From: Clostridia bacterium
Lineage (GTDB): Bacteria; Bacillota; Clostridia; Christensenellales; Aristaeellaceae
Assembly (NCBI GenBank): GCA_017537105.1
Contig: JAFWBZ010000390.1
Span: 1 to 6,749 of the forward strand
DNA length: 6,749 nucleotides
Direction: 5' to 3'
The notes below the pieces were generated by a model. It was not told the origin of the DNA. It worked only from the letters and a program-made list of their open reading frames with translations, and ran no database searches. Below are positions 1 to 5,990 of this stretch, piece after piece. A program made the translations under genes and the position numbers. How positions within the stretch are numbered: position 1 is the stretch's first letter; each line of letters begins with the position of its first letter.

Positions 1-619
1 CCACGATGCGGGTGCCCATCGTCATGGCCTCGGTCTGGTCGTGCGTAACATAGATGAAGGTGGTCTGCAGCTTCTGGTGGAGCTTGGTGATCTCGGAACG
101 CATCTGCACGCGCAGCTTGGCGTCGAGGTTGGAAAGAGGCTCGTCCATCAGGAAGACCTTGGGCTCGCGGACGATGGCGCGGCCCAGCGCGACGCGCTGG
201 CGCTGACCGCCGGACAGCGCGGCGGGCTTGCGGTTCAGGTAGGCCTCGATGCTCAGGATGGCGGCGGCCTCCTTGACGCGGCGGTCGATCTCCGCCTTGG
301 GCATCTTGCGCAGCTTCAGGCCGAAGGCCATGTTGTCATACACGGTCATGTGGGGATACAGCGCATAGCTCTGGAACACCATCGCGATGTCGCGATCCTT
401 CGGCGGCACGTGGTTGACCAGGCGGCCGTCGATGTAGAGCTCGCCCTTGGAGATATCCTCGAGGCCGGCGACCATGCGCAGGGTGGTGGATTTGCCGCAG
501 CCGGAGGGACCGACCAGGACGATAAACTCCTTGTCCTCGATTTCAAGGTTGAAATCGGTGACGGCGGTCACATCGCCGGGGTAGATCTTGTAGATATGCT
601 GAAGAGACAGGCTTGCCAT
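1..619 (-). CDS. Sugar ABC importer ATP-binding subunit, MalK/UgpC/MsmX type (3' end cut by window)
   Basis: ATP-hydrolysing subunit that powers a membrane-bound carbohydrate (or glycerol-3-phosphate type) importer from the cytoplasmic side. The 206 visible residues form a complete nucleotide-binding core: Walker A GPSGCGKST (37-45), Q-loop glutamine 83 in MVFQSYALYPHMTV, signature LSGGQ (135-139), Walker B VFLMDEP (155-161), D-loop SNLD (163-166) and H-loop His193 in YVTHDQTEAMT. The QSYALYPHMTV stretch and THDQTEAM are typical of the MalK/UgpC/MsmX group, whose members run to roughly 360-370 residues. The C-terminal TOBE/regulatory domain should therefore lie to the left of the window. The ATG at 619 is chosen because AGGGGAGGT (634-626) sits 6 nt upstream. 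No permease or binding protein is visible beside it, which fits a shared, MsmX-like ATPase, but the left flank is unseen. The exact substrate cannot be read from this part. Confidence 0.93.
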   Translation of the reverse strand, partial: MASLSLQHIYKIYPGDVTAVTDFNLEIEDKEFIVLVGPSGCGKSTTLRMVAGLEDISKGELYIDGRLVNHVPPKDRDIAMVFQSYALYPHMTVYDNMAFGLKLRKMPKAEIDRRVKEAAAILSIEAYLNRKPAALSGGQRQRVALGRAIVREPKVFLMDEPLSNLDAKLRVQMRSEITKLHQKLQTTFIYVTHDQTEAMTMGTRIV

Positions 620-653
620 TGAAATACCTCCCCTAAAAGTTTTCTATGATGGT

Positions 654-662
654 ATTATAGCA
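654..662 (-). promoter_or_regulatory. Extended -10 promoter for the ABC ATPase gene
   Basis: Read on the minus strand, TGCTATAAT (662-654) matches the extended -10 consensus TGnTATAAT exactly. It lies about 35 nt upstream of the ATPase ATG. No good -35 hexamer is found 16-18 nt upstream; the spacer is T-rich. Extended -10 promoters often manage with a poor -35. Inferred from sequence only. Confidence 0.6.
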
Positions 663-740
663 AATAATCGCAAAAAAGGGAATTGATCGATTTCACAAAA
701 AGCTCAGGGGTGTTTTCTACGGGCTGACGACGGCGTCAAA

Positions 741-756
741 AACCGAACGTTCGGTT
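741..756. promoter_or_regulatory. Perfect 16-bp palindrome, candidate operator
   Basis: AACCGAACGTTCGGTT is an exact 8+8 inverted repeat with no spacer. Gapless perfect dyads of this size are typical of dimeric repressor sites, TetR-family sites being one example. It lies about 80 bp upstream of the leftward -10 and 106 bp upstream of the rightward -35, so it could serve either unit or neither. It is not the Bacillus LexA box, which has a 4-nt spacer between CGAAC and GTTCG. The regulator is unknown. Confidence 0.4.
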
Positions 757-782
757 ATTGCAAAATGACAATACGCACGTCT

Positions 783-815
783 GAAGCTGCGGGAAGGGGA
801 GGGGAAAGCGGCTTC
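783..815 (+). other. Hairpin with purine-rich 17-nt loop, followed by a T7 tract
   Basis: GAAGCTGC (783-790) pairs with GCGGCTTC (808-815) over 8 bp including one G-U pair on the plus strand. The loop between them is made only of G and A, with three runs of 3-4 G. About 15 nt further on lies a GC-rich stretch and seven T (831-837). A weak plus-strand terminator (GCGGC 808-812 with GCCGC 825-829, then A and T7) is an alternative fold. No plus-strand gene upstream is visible that would need one. Confidence 0.3.
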
Positions 816-861
816 CACACCGGCGCCGCATTTTTTTAAAGGAAATGCGCGCAAAAAGAAT

Positions 862-889
862 TTGCTTTTGAGGCGTTTTGTATTATAAT
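862..889 (+). promoter_or_regulatory. Sigma-A-type promoter of the cdaA operon
   Basis: TTGCTT (862-867) and a perfect TATAAT (884-889) are separated by 16 bp. Transcription would begin near 896, giving a leader of about 70 nt before the TTG start at 965. The ATG at 878 lies upstream of that transcription start and so cannot be the translation start from this promoter. Confidence 0.7.
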
Positions 890-964
890 AGAAACAGGCG
901 GGGCCGATGGTCCCGGTGTGCTGCGGACGGACGGCGCGCAGATTTCGAGGCGGAGGTGGCGGAC

Positions 965-1840
965 TTGGTACAGCTGAGGAATTTCTTCTATTCAATCGGC
1001 TCATTGTTTACCAACCTCTTTCAGCATCCGGACTGGCACAACGTGGTGGACGTGCTGCTGCTGGCGGTGATCATCTATCAGATCATCAAGCTCGTGATGC
1101 ACACGCGCTCCAATTCCCTGTTCAAGGGCATTGCGGCGATCCTCGTGATGGCGTGGCTGTCCGGCGTACTGCGCCTGAGCGCAATCAACTGGCTGCTGAC
1201 GCAGATCATCAGCATGGGAATCCTGTTCATCGTGATCCTGTTTCAACCGGAATTCCGGCGCGGCCTGGAGCAGATCGGCCGCTCCAAGCTGATGCGCAGG
1301 ATGATCGGCCTCCCGGGCCGGCAGAACGGCGAGCGCGTGGAGGATGACGTTTCGGAGATCGTCCGCGCGATGAGCAGCATGGCGCGCAAGAAGATCGGCG
1401 CGCTGATCATCGTCGAGCGCCACACCGGCCTCGGCGACGTGATCGAGTCCGGCACGCGCGTGGACGCGCAGATTTCCGCGCCGCTGATCGAAAACATCTT
1501 CGAACCGAACACGCCGCTGCACGACGGCGCCATGGTCATCCGGAACCGCCGCATCGAGGCGGCAGCGTGCATCCTGCCGCTCTCCCAGGATCCAACCATC
1601 AGCCGGGATCTGGGCACGCGGCATCGCGCGGCCATCGGCATCACGGAGACCACGGACGCCGTGGCCCTGATCGTATCGGAGGAGACGGGCATCATCTCGA
1701 TGGCAAGGGAGGGCAGGCTCACGCGACACCTGGACGGCCGGTCGCTGACGATCCTGCTGACCGAGCTGTTTACGCCGGACCAGAGCATGTACACCTGGCT
1801 GGGAACGCTGCGCAGGGAGGATCAGCCCGATGAACAATAA
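965..1840 (+). CDS. cdaA: Diadenylate cyclase CdaA (c-di-AMP synthase)
   Basis: Membrane enzyme that condenses two ATP into cyclic di-AMP, the second messenger controlling potassium and osmolyte transport and cell-wall homeostasis in Bacillota. From the TTG start it has 291 residues, close to the usual 270-280. Three hydrophobic helices (about 27-45, 55-69, 77-95) precede the cytoplasmic DAC domain. Both catalytic motifs are intact: DGA at 187-189 in LHDGAMVI, and RHR at 219-221 in GTRHRAAIGITE. The TTG at 965 is preferred because GGAGGT (952-957) lies 7 nt upstream and the protein then begins, as CdaA proteins do, just before the first helix. An in-frame GTG at 956 is the alternative. An in-frame ATG at 878 overlaps the promoter -10 and adds an Arg-rich, unrelated leader. 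The last 11 bases overlap cdaR, so the two are probably translationally coupled. Confidence 0.95.
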   Translation: MVQLRNFFYSIGSLFTNLFQHPDWHNVVDVLLLAVIIYQIIKLVMHTRSNSLFKGIAAILVMAWLSGVLRLSAINWLLTQIISMGILFIVILFQPEFRRGLEQIGRSKLMRRMIGLPGRQNGERVEDDVSEIVRAMSSMARKKIGALIIVERHTGLGDVIESGTRVDAQISAPLIENIFEPNTPLHDGAMVIRNRRIEAAACILPLSQDPTISRDLGTRHRAAIGITETTDAVALIVSEETGIISMAREGRLTRHLDGRSLTILLTELFTPDQSMYTWLGTLRREDQPDEQ

Positions 1841-3155
1841 GCCGAATGAAAACGAGGCGCGGCCGCCGATGGATACCCTGCGGATGCGCCTGGCCAAAAT
1901 CGGAAAGGCGACGTGGAAGCTGCTGTCCAAAAACTTTGGACTGAAGGTCCTGTCGCTGCTGCTGGCGATCCTGTTGTGGAACTACGTGATCTCCACGAAC
2001 ACCTCCATCACGCGCACCAAGACGCTCAACGGGCTCACCGGGTATGTCACCGGACAGTCCACGCTGAGCGCCAACGGACTCGCGCTGCTGCAGGATCCCA
2101 CGGAGGAGCTGAGCAACATCAGCGTGACGGTGGATGCGCCCCAGGCCTACTATGCCCGCATTTCCAACGACAACGTCCAGGTCTCCCTGGATCTGTCCAG
2201 CGTGCGCACCGCGGGCAGCCAGGAGGTCTCGCTGCGCGCGACCTCCAGCTACGGACGGGTGACGGACATCAGCCCGGACTCCCTGACGCTGACCTTCGAG
2301 GCGCAGGACTCCCGATCGGTGCCGGTCAACGCCGCGCTCACCGGCGATGTGCAGGAGGACTACTGGTACAACATCAGCCGCATCAACCCCGCAAACCTGT
2401 CGGTCTCCGGCGCGGCGTCGGTGGTTCGCAGCATCGGCTCCGCCTCGGTGGCGGTGGACGTGACCGGGCGGGACGCGCCGTTTACGCAGGCGCAGCCCTA
2501 TTCTCTGATCGAAACAGGCACCGGCGAGATCATCTCTCCGGAGATGCTGAACCGATCCTCTTCGTCGGTCTCCGTCAGCGTGGACGTCTATCCGACCAAG
2601 GAGCTGCCGGTATCCACCGACCTGGCCAACGTCATCACGGGCCAGCCGGCGGAGGGCTTCGTCGTGCAGTCCGTGTCCATGCAGCCGGAGACGGTCACCG
2701 TCGCGGCGGACGACGAGCTGCTGGAGGGTCTGACGGAGCTGATGATCGAGCCCGTGAACGTGGACGGCATGTCCCAGAGCTTCATGGCGCGCGCGGAGAT
2801 CTCCCAGCTCTCGGGACTCAGGAACCTCTCCAGCGAGCAGGTCTACGTCAACGTGGTGATCGGAGAGGCCAGCATCAGCAGCTGGATCGACGACGTGGGC
2901 GTGCAGGTGACGGGCAAGGGCGAGGGACTCAGCGTGGAGTACAGCAAGCTGCGGGTCTACGTCACCGGTCCCAGGAGCGAAGTCGAGAGAATGCAGGCAG
3001 AGGGCACGTTTGTGAGCCTCGACCTGTCCGGCCTCGGCGCGGGTGTGTATGAGCTCGAGCCGAAGTTTGACGTCGAACGCTATCCGGACATGACCTTCCA
3101 GCCGGAGCGGGAGACGATGACCGTGACCCTCGCAGACGTGGGCACGGACGATTGA
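1830..3155 (+). CDS. cdaR: CdaR, YbbR-domain regulator of CdaA
   Basis: Membrane-anchored partner that modulates CdaA activity from the outer face of the membrane. The protein has 441 residues. A cytoplasmic N-terminus is followed by one membrane helix (about 36-55, KNFGLKVLSLLLAILLW), which is the characteristic YbbR anchor. Four extracytoplasmic YbbR repeats follow, recognised by the recurring strand-helix-strand cores: VTVDAPQAYYARI (about 99-111), LSVSGAASVVRSI (190-202), VTVAADDELLEGL (289-301) and LRVYVTGPRSEVERM (374-388). Each core is followed by a VxLDLS-like strand. The count of four matches what is usual for CdaR. The ATG at 1830 has AGGGAGG (1814-1820) 9 nt upstream and lies inside the end of cdaA. 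The gene that often follows in related bacteria, glmM, is not here. Confidence 0.93.
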   Translation: MNNKPNENEARPPMDTLRMRLAKIGKATWKLLSKNFGLKVLSLLLAILLWNYVISTNTSITRTKTLNGLTGYVTGQSTLSANGLALLQDPTEELSNISVTVDAPQAYYARISNDNVQVSLDLSSVRTAGSQEVSLRATSSYGRVTDISPDSLTLTFEAQDSRSVPVNAALTGDVQEDYWYNISRINPANLSVSGAASVVRSIGSASVAVDVTGRDAPFTQAQPYSLIETGTGEIISPEMLNRSSSSVSVSVDVYPTKELPVSTDLANVITGQPAEGFVVQSVSMQPETVTVAADDELLEGLTELMIEPVNVDGMSQSFMARAEISQLSGLRNLSSEQVYVNVVIGEASISSWIDDVGVQVTGKGEGLSVEYSKLRVYVTGPRSEVERMQAEGTFVSLDLSGLGAGVYELEPKFDVERYPDMTFQPERETMTVTLADVGTDD

Positions 3156-3208
3156 ATGCAGGGGCGGCGGACCCAAGCGGTCGCGGTTGCCCGGGAGGAT
3201 AGAGTGAC

Positions 3209-3901
3209 ATGACGATCAGCGGATATTCCAGCGCCATCGTGGATACCATGCTCGGATGGCTGAAGGGCTTTGCCAACTGGGTGCTCAGGCTGTTCAACCT
3301 GGCGGGGAGCGTCAGCATCTCGCCGCTCGCCTGGCTGTCCCACAACTGGCTGAAGCTACTCATACTGTTCATGCTCATCGGCGTCGCCGCGGACATCCTT
3401 GTCTGGCTGGTCCGATGGCGGCCCCACTGGGTCTGGTTCCGCAAGGAGCGCGTGATCGTGGAGGACGACCGATTCTTCTCCGACGACGACATCATGAGCG
3501 AGAGCGAGTGGGAGGAGGACCTGGAGAAGAACTGGCACGAGCGCGATTACGTCGTGGCCAGCACCGTGGTCAAGCGCAGCGATACGGCTACAAAGCGCGG
3601 CAAAGGAAGGCAGTCGACGGTCGTTAAACGCCACGATGGCGGGGCCACGGAGGAACAGGAACAGGCCGGGGCCTCCTTCCGGCGCGGCGAGCGGCGGCAC
3701 ACCTATGGCAACGGCTACGTCCAGCGCGGCAACAGCGAGGCTGCGGAGAGGGCCCGCAGGCTGCTGGCGGAGCGGGAGAGCGACCTGTTCGGCATGGATG
3801 GCAGCCAGCCGGAGGTCACCGACTTCTATGAGGACGAGGTGTTCAACGTCTCAAACCTGCCCAGGACGGATGACTATCCCTTCGAGGAAGAAAAAGAATG
3901 A
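3209..3901 (+). CDS. Unrecognised membrane protein with long charged cytoplasmic tail
   Basis: I do not recognise this family. The 230 residues begin with a Trp/Leu-rich segment (about 12-44, possibly a membrane-associated amphipathic helix). One clear membrane helix follows (about 47-68, LKLLILFMLIGVAADILVW), then WRPHWVWFRKER, whose aromatic and basic residues mark the cytoplasmic border. The remaining 150 residues are hydrophilic: acidic at 83-108, basic at 120-142, with a predicted helix near 177-192 (EAAERARRLLAERE) and an acidic end. The motif STVVKR(S/H)D occurs twice (118-125 and 136-143), encoded by different codons. GGAGG (3194-3198) precedes the ATG by 10 nt. The gene starts 53 bp after cdaR and its stop overlaps the next start (ATGA), so it is probably co-transcribed. 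Its position suggests, but does not prove, a membrane role linked to CdaA/CdaR. Confidence 0.85.
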   Translation: MTISGYSSAIVDTMLGWLKGFANWVLRLFNLAGSVSISPLAWLSHNWLKLLILFMLIGVAADILVWLVRWRPHWVWFRKERVIVEDDRFFSDDDIMSESEWEEDLEKNWHERDYVVASTVVKRSDTATKRGKGRQSTVVKRHDGGATEEQEQAGASFRRGERRHTYGNGYVQRGNSEAAERARRLLAERESDLFGMDGSQPEVTDFYEDEVFNVSNLPRTDDYPFEEEKE

Positions 3902-4554
3902 TGGGGGATGGAGCATTGCAAAAGAGGATACTCTGCTTTGGCGATTCGAACACCTGGGGCTACATCCCCACCGGCGGGCGCTACGATGAACACACCCGCT
4001 GGCCGATGCGCATGGGCGAGCTGCTCGGCGACGGCTATGCGGTGGTGGAGGAGGGCTTCAACGGTCGAACCTGTGTCTATGACGACCCCGTGGAGGGCGG
4101 CTTCAAGAGCGGCGTGGATTACCTGCCGCCGTGCCTGATGAGCCACAACCCGCTGGATGTGGTGATCCTCATGCTGGGCTCCAACGATACCAAGCGGCGC
4201 TTTCACCTCACCCCGATGACCATTGGGCAGAGCATGATGCAGCTGGTGCGCGTGGTGAAGGCCTACGGCATGAACGCGGAGGGGGATCCTCCACACATCA
4301 TCATCACCGCACCGCCGGTGATCCTGGACAACCTGATGGAGACGCGGCACGCGGAATGCTTCGGGGAACAGGCCATCGCGGTATCCCGGGGACTGTCCGC
4401 GGAGCTGCACAGGGTCTCCAAACTGCTGCGGTGCGATTTCTTCGATGCCGGTCCCTATGCGGAGGTTTCGAGGCTGGACGCCGTGCACATGACTGCAAAA
4501 GGACATCTTCGCTTGGCGGAGGCCATGGCGGACAAGATCCGCACAATCCTGTGA
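3898..4554 (+). CDS. SGNH/GDSL-family esterase, MsAcT-like arylesterase/acyltransferase group
   Basis: Probable cytoplasmic serine esterase; there is no signal peptide or membrane helix in its 218 residues. Block I is RILCFGDSNTWGY with nucleophile Ser17. The block II region is EEGFNGRT (51-58). Block III is MLGSNDTK with Gly94 and Asn96 for the oxyanion hole. Block V is DAVHMTAKGH with Asp194 and His197. This gives a complete Ser17-Asp194-His197 triad. Length, motif spacing and the runs GDSxTWG, EEG, YLPPCL and MLGSNDTK resemble the Mycobacterium smegmatis acyltransferase/arylesterase MsAcT as I recall it. The natural substrate is unknown. ATG codons at 3898 and 3901 are both usable: GAGGAAG (3884-3890) lies 7 nt before the first and 10 nt before the second. 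The first overlaps the previous stop as ATGA, which suggests translational coupling. The dehydrogenase follows after 22 bp. Confidence 0.9.
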   Translation: MMGDGALQKRILCFGDSNTWGYIPTGGRYDEHTRWPMRMGELLGDGYAVVEEGFNGRTCVYDDPVEGGFKSGVDYLPPCLMSHNPLDVVILMLGSNDTKRRFHLTPMTIGQSMMQLVRVVKAYGMNAEGDPPHIIITAPPVILDNLMETRHAECFGEQAIAVSRGLSAELHRVSKLLRCDFFDAGPYAEVSRLDAVHMTAKGHLRLAEAMADKIRTIL

Positions 4555-4576
4555 TTCCGAAACGGAGGGAAGAACC

Positions 4577-5755
4577 ATGAAGAACTTCACCCATTGCGTG
4601 CCGACCCAGTTTGCCTTTGGCCGCGGCGCGGAGAACGATACGGGCAAGCTCCTCAAGGCCCAGGGCGCCACGAAGGTGCTGATCCACTTTGGCGGCGGGT
4701 CCGCGGTGCGCTCCGGATTGATCGGCAGAATCGAGAGATCCCTCGAGGCGGAGGGCATCGCCTACGTGGAGCTCGGCGGCGCGCAGCCGAATCCCCGGGA
4801 CACGCTGGTCTACAAGGGGATCGAGCTGGTGCGGCGGGAGAAGGTGGACTTCATACTGGCCGTCGGCGGCGGCTCCGCCATCGATTCCAGCAAGGCCATC
4901 GCCCACGGCAGCTGCTACGACGGGGATTTCTGGGATTTCTTCTGCGGCAAGGCCGTGCCCCAGAGGACCCTGCCCTTCGGTGCGGTGCTGACCATGTCCG
5001 CCGCAGGCAGTGAATCCTCCAACAGCTGCGTAATCACCCAGGAGGCCACCAAGACCAAGCGCGGGCTGAGCAGCGAGCTGAACCGCTGCCGCGTGGCCAT
5101 CATGAACCCTGAGCTGCCCATGACGCTGCCGCCCTATCAGATCGCCTGCGGCGCCACGGACATCCTGGCGCACATCATGGAGCGCTACTTCACCACCGAG
5201 AAGGAAGTCGACCTGATCGACCGGATGGCCGAGGGCGCCATGACCGCAGTCATCCGCGCGGCACGGATTGCCGTGAAGGATCCGTACAACTACGATGCCC
5301 AGGCGCAGCTGATGTGGGCCAGCACCGTCGCCCACAACAACACCCTTGGCGTGGGCCGCGTGCAGGACTGGGGCAGCCACCAGATCGAGCACGAGCTCTC
5401 TGCGCTGTACGACGTGCCCCACGGCGCGGGGCTGGCCGTGGTGTTCCCGGCGTGGATGCGCTATCACATGCACAAGGACGTCATGCGGTTTGCGCAGTTT
5501 GCCGTACGCGTGTACGGCTGCGAGATGGATTTTGAAAATCCCGAAGCCACGGCACTGCGCGGCATCGAGTGCCACGAACAGTTCCTGCGGGAGATCGGCA
5601 TGCCCATCACGCTGAAGGAGCTGGGCGCGCGCGCCGAGGATATCCCGGCCATGGCCGCCAAGACGCGGAAGAACAATCCGGACGGCACCACCGGCGGCAC
5701 CTTCCCGATGACCGCACAGGACATCGAGGCAGTGCTGCGGATTGCGGATCGGTAA
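4577..5755 (+). CDS. Iron-containing alcohol dehydrogenase, NADPH-dependent YqhD/butanol dehydrogenase type
   Basis: Cytoplasmic group III alcohol dehydrogenase that interconverts aldehydes or ketones and alcohols. Its 392 residues are a normal length. The N-terminal nucleotide-binding half has GGGS at 39-42 (FGGGSAVRSG) and the family signature VGGGSAIDSSKAI (96-108). The C-terminal helical half carries the metal ligands Asp195 and His199 (GATDILAH), His268 (GSHQIEH) and His282 (VPHG). These align one position off with Asp194, His198, His267 and His281 of E. coli YqhD. The early GGGS and overall pattern point to NADPH and to the YqhD/BdhA/YugJ branch, usually associated with butyraldehyde or small-aldehyde reduction. 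The exact substrate is not readable. GGAGGG (4564-4569) lies 7 nt before the ATG. The 22-bp gap from the esterase suggests one transcript, possibly pairing ester hydrolysis with handling of the released alcohol. Confidence 0.95.
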   Translation: MKNFTHCVPTQFAFGRGAENDTGKLLKAQGATKVLIHFGGGSAVRSGLIGRIERSLEAEGIAYVELGGAQPNPRDTLVYKGIELVRREKVDFILAVGGGSAIDSSKAIAHGSCYDGDFWDFFCGKAVPQRTLPFGAVLTMSAAGSESSNSCVITQEATKTKRGLSSELNRCRVAIMNPELPMTLPPYQIACGATDILAHIMERYFTTEKEVDLIDRMAEGAMTAVIRAARIAVKDPYNYDAQAQLMWASTVAHNNTLGVGRVQDWGSHQIEHELSALYDVPHGAGLAVVFPAWMRYHMHKDVMRFAQFAVRVYGCEMDFENPEATALRGIECHEQFLREIGMPITLKELGARAEDIPAMAAKTRKNNPDGTTGGTFPMTAQDIEAVLRIADR

Positions 5756-5773
5756 ACGAAAGCGAGGCAACAC

Positions 5774-5800
5774 GGGCCCTGCGGCATTGCAGCAGGGCCC
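5774..5800 (+). terminator. GC-rich hairpin after the alcohol dehydrogenase, no U-tract
   Basis: GGGCCCTGC (5774-5782) pairs perfectly with GCAGGGCCC (5792-5800) across a 9-nt loop, 18 bp after the dehydrogenase stop. It is placed where the operon should end. No T-run follows, so it may be an imperfect terminator, an RNA 3' stabiliser or a processing site, not a classical intrinsic terminator. Confidence 0.45.
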
Positions 5801-5827
5801 AGTCCATGCAGGGCAGATGTATGAAAC

Positions 5828-5855
5828 AAAAAAAGAAGCCGCTTTCGCGACTTCT
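5828..5855 (-). terminator. Intrinsic terminator, minus strand (outer copy)
   Basis: On the minus strand AGAAGTCGC (5855-5847) pairs with GCGGCTTCT (5842-5834) around a GAAA tetraloop, followed by seven U (5834-5828). One pair is G-U on the minus strand but would be a C-A mismatch on the plus strand, which fixes the direction. It follows the duplicated tRNA-Glu 3' fragment and is a near copy of the terminator at 5969-5990. It would also stop any leftward read-through from the tRNA unit. Confidence 0.8.
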
Positions 5856-5880
5856 TGTGGTACCTCCATGGGGACTCGAA
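5834..5880 (-). repeat. Direct repeat, copy 1 (tRNA-Glu 3' end plus terminator)
   Basis: These 47 bp match 5969-6015 in the same orientation with three differences (5841/5976, 5845/5980, 5861/5996), at a constant offset of 135 bp. The repeat runs from the tRNA T-loop through CCA into the terminator stem. Duplicated tRNA 3' ends are typical of integration at tRNA genes, or arise by local tandem duplication. Confidence 0.85.
5858..5880 (-). pseudogene. tRNA-Glu 3'-end fragment (T-loop to CCA)
   Basis: On the minus strand this stretch reads TTCGAGTCCCCATGGAGGTA then CCA. It equals the T-loop, 3' T-stem, 3' acceptor strand and CCA of the intact tRNA-Glu at 5993-6067, except for one base at the discriminator position (5861). 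The 5' half, D-arm and anticodon are missing, and the sequence just upstream (GGCGAGAA) cannot pair with the T-stem, so it is not a working tRNA. Confidence 0.75.
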
Positions 5881-5960
5881 TTCTCGCCAGCGGGCTCGGT
5901 CAGAGCGGGCTCTGACAGTCCGCAGGACTGTCATTCACTTCCCGCCCGTTCGAGTCCCAT
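5868..5960 (-). repeat. Hairpin-rich insert bounded by inverted T-arm sequence
   Basis: The ends are inverted repeats: TTCGAGTCCCAT on the plus strand at 5949-5960 against ATGGGGACTCGAA at 5868-5880 (12 bp with one bulged base). Inside are a perfect 8-bp stem with a GCA loop (5914-5932), a small CAGAG/CTCTG hairpin (5901-5914), a possible nested pairing of CCCG-type tracts at 5891-5895 with 5944-5948, and a 9-bp direct repeat AGCGGGCTC (5889-5897, 5904-5912). On the minus strand it could fold as a closed multi-branch RNA. No open frame with a start signal fits it. It may be a miniature repeat that copied a tRNA end, or a rearranged tRNA relic. Confidence 0.55.
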
Positions 5961-5965
5961 AATAA

Positions 5966-5990
5966 GAAAGAAGCCACTTGCGCGACTTCT
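5966..5990 (-). terminator. Hairpin terminator of the tRNA-Gln/tRNA-Glu unit
   Basis: It begins 3 nt after the tRNA-Glu CCA. AGAAGTCGC (5990-5982) pairs with GTGGCTTCT (5977-5969) with two G-U pairs and a GCAA (GNRA) loop, followed on the minus strand by TTCTTATT. The U-tract is less regular than that of the copy at 5828-5855. Confidence 0.7.

Larger units (their letters stand above)
620..964. other. Divergent intergenic region between the ABC ATPase and cdaA
   Basis: This 345-bp stretch without a convincing gene separates a leftward and a rightward transcription unit. It holds the leftward extended -10 promoter (654-662), a short TGACG/CGTCA hairpin (725-738), a perfect 16-bp palindrome (741-756), a hairpin with a G-rich purine loop (783-815), a T7 tract after a GC-rich stretch (831-837), and the rightward promoter (862-889) with a leader of about 70 nt. 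Open frames crossing it have no ribosome binding site or recognisable protein. Confidence 0.7.

Noticed and set aside
41..622. Long plus-strand open frame (193 codons) over the ABC ATPase
   Set aside because: It is antisense to a gene with every ABC motif intact. Its His/Gly/Leu-rich product resembles no protein and reflects the GC-rich codon pattern of the real gene.
741..756. LexA (SOS) box
   Set aside because: The CGAAC and GTTCG halves overlap as a gapless dyad. The Bacillus-type box needs a 4-nt spacer.
791..804. G-quadruplex in the hairpin loop
   Set aside because: Only three runs of three or more G are present close together; a standard four-run motif is not met.
896..964. Riboswitch (for example c-di-AMP type) in the cdaA leader
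   Set aside because: The leader is only about 70 nt and shows no recognisable aptamer or expression platform.
1001..3176. Long minus-strand open frames opposite cdaA and cdaR (309 and 468 codons)
   Set aside because: These are mirror frames of strongly biased GC-rich genes. They have no recognisable domain and lie opposite well-identified proteins.
4304..5869. Minus-strand open frame of 521 codons opposite the alcohol dehydrogenase
   Set aside because: Same cause. Its translation is low-complexity and the plus-strand gene has all metal and cofactor motifs.
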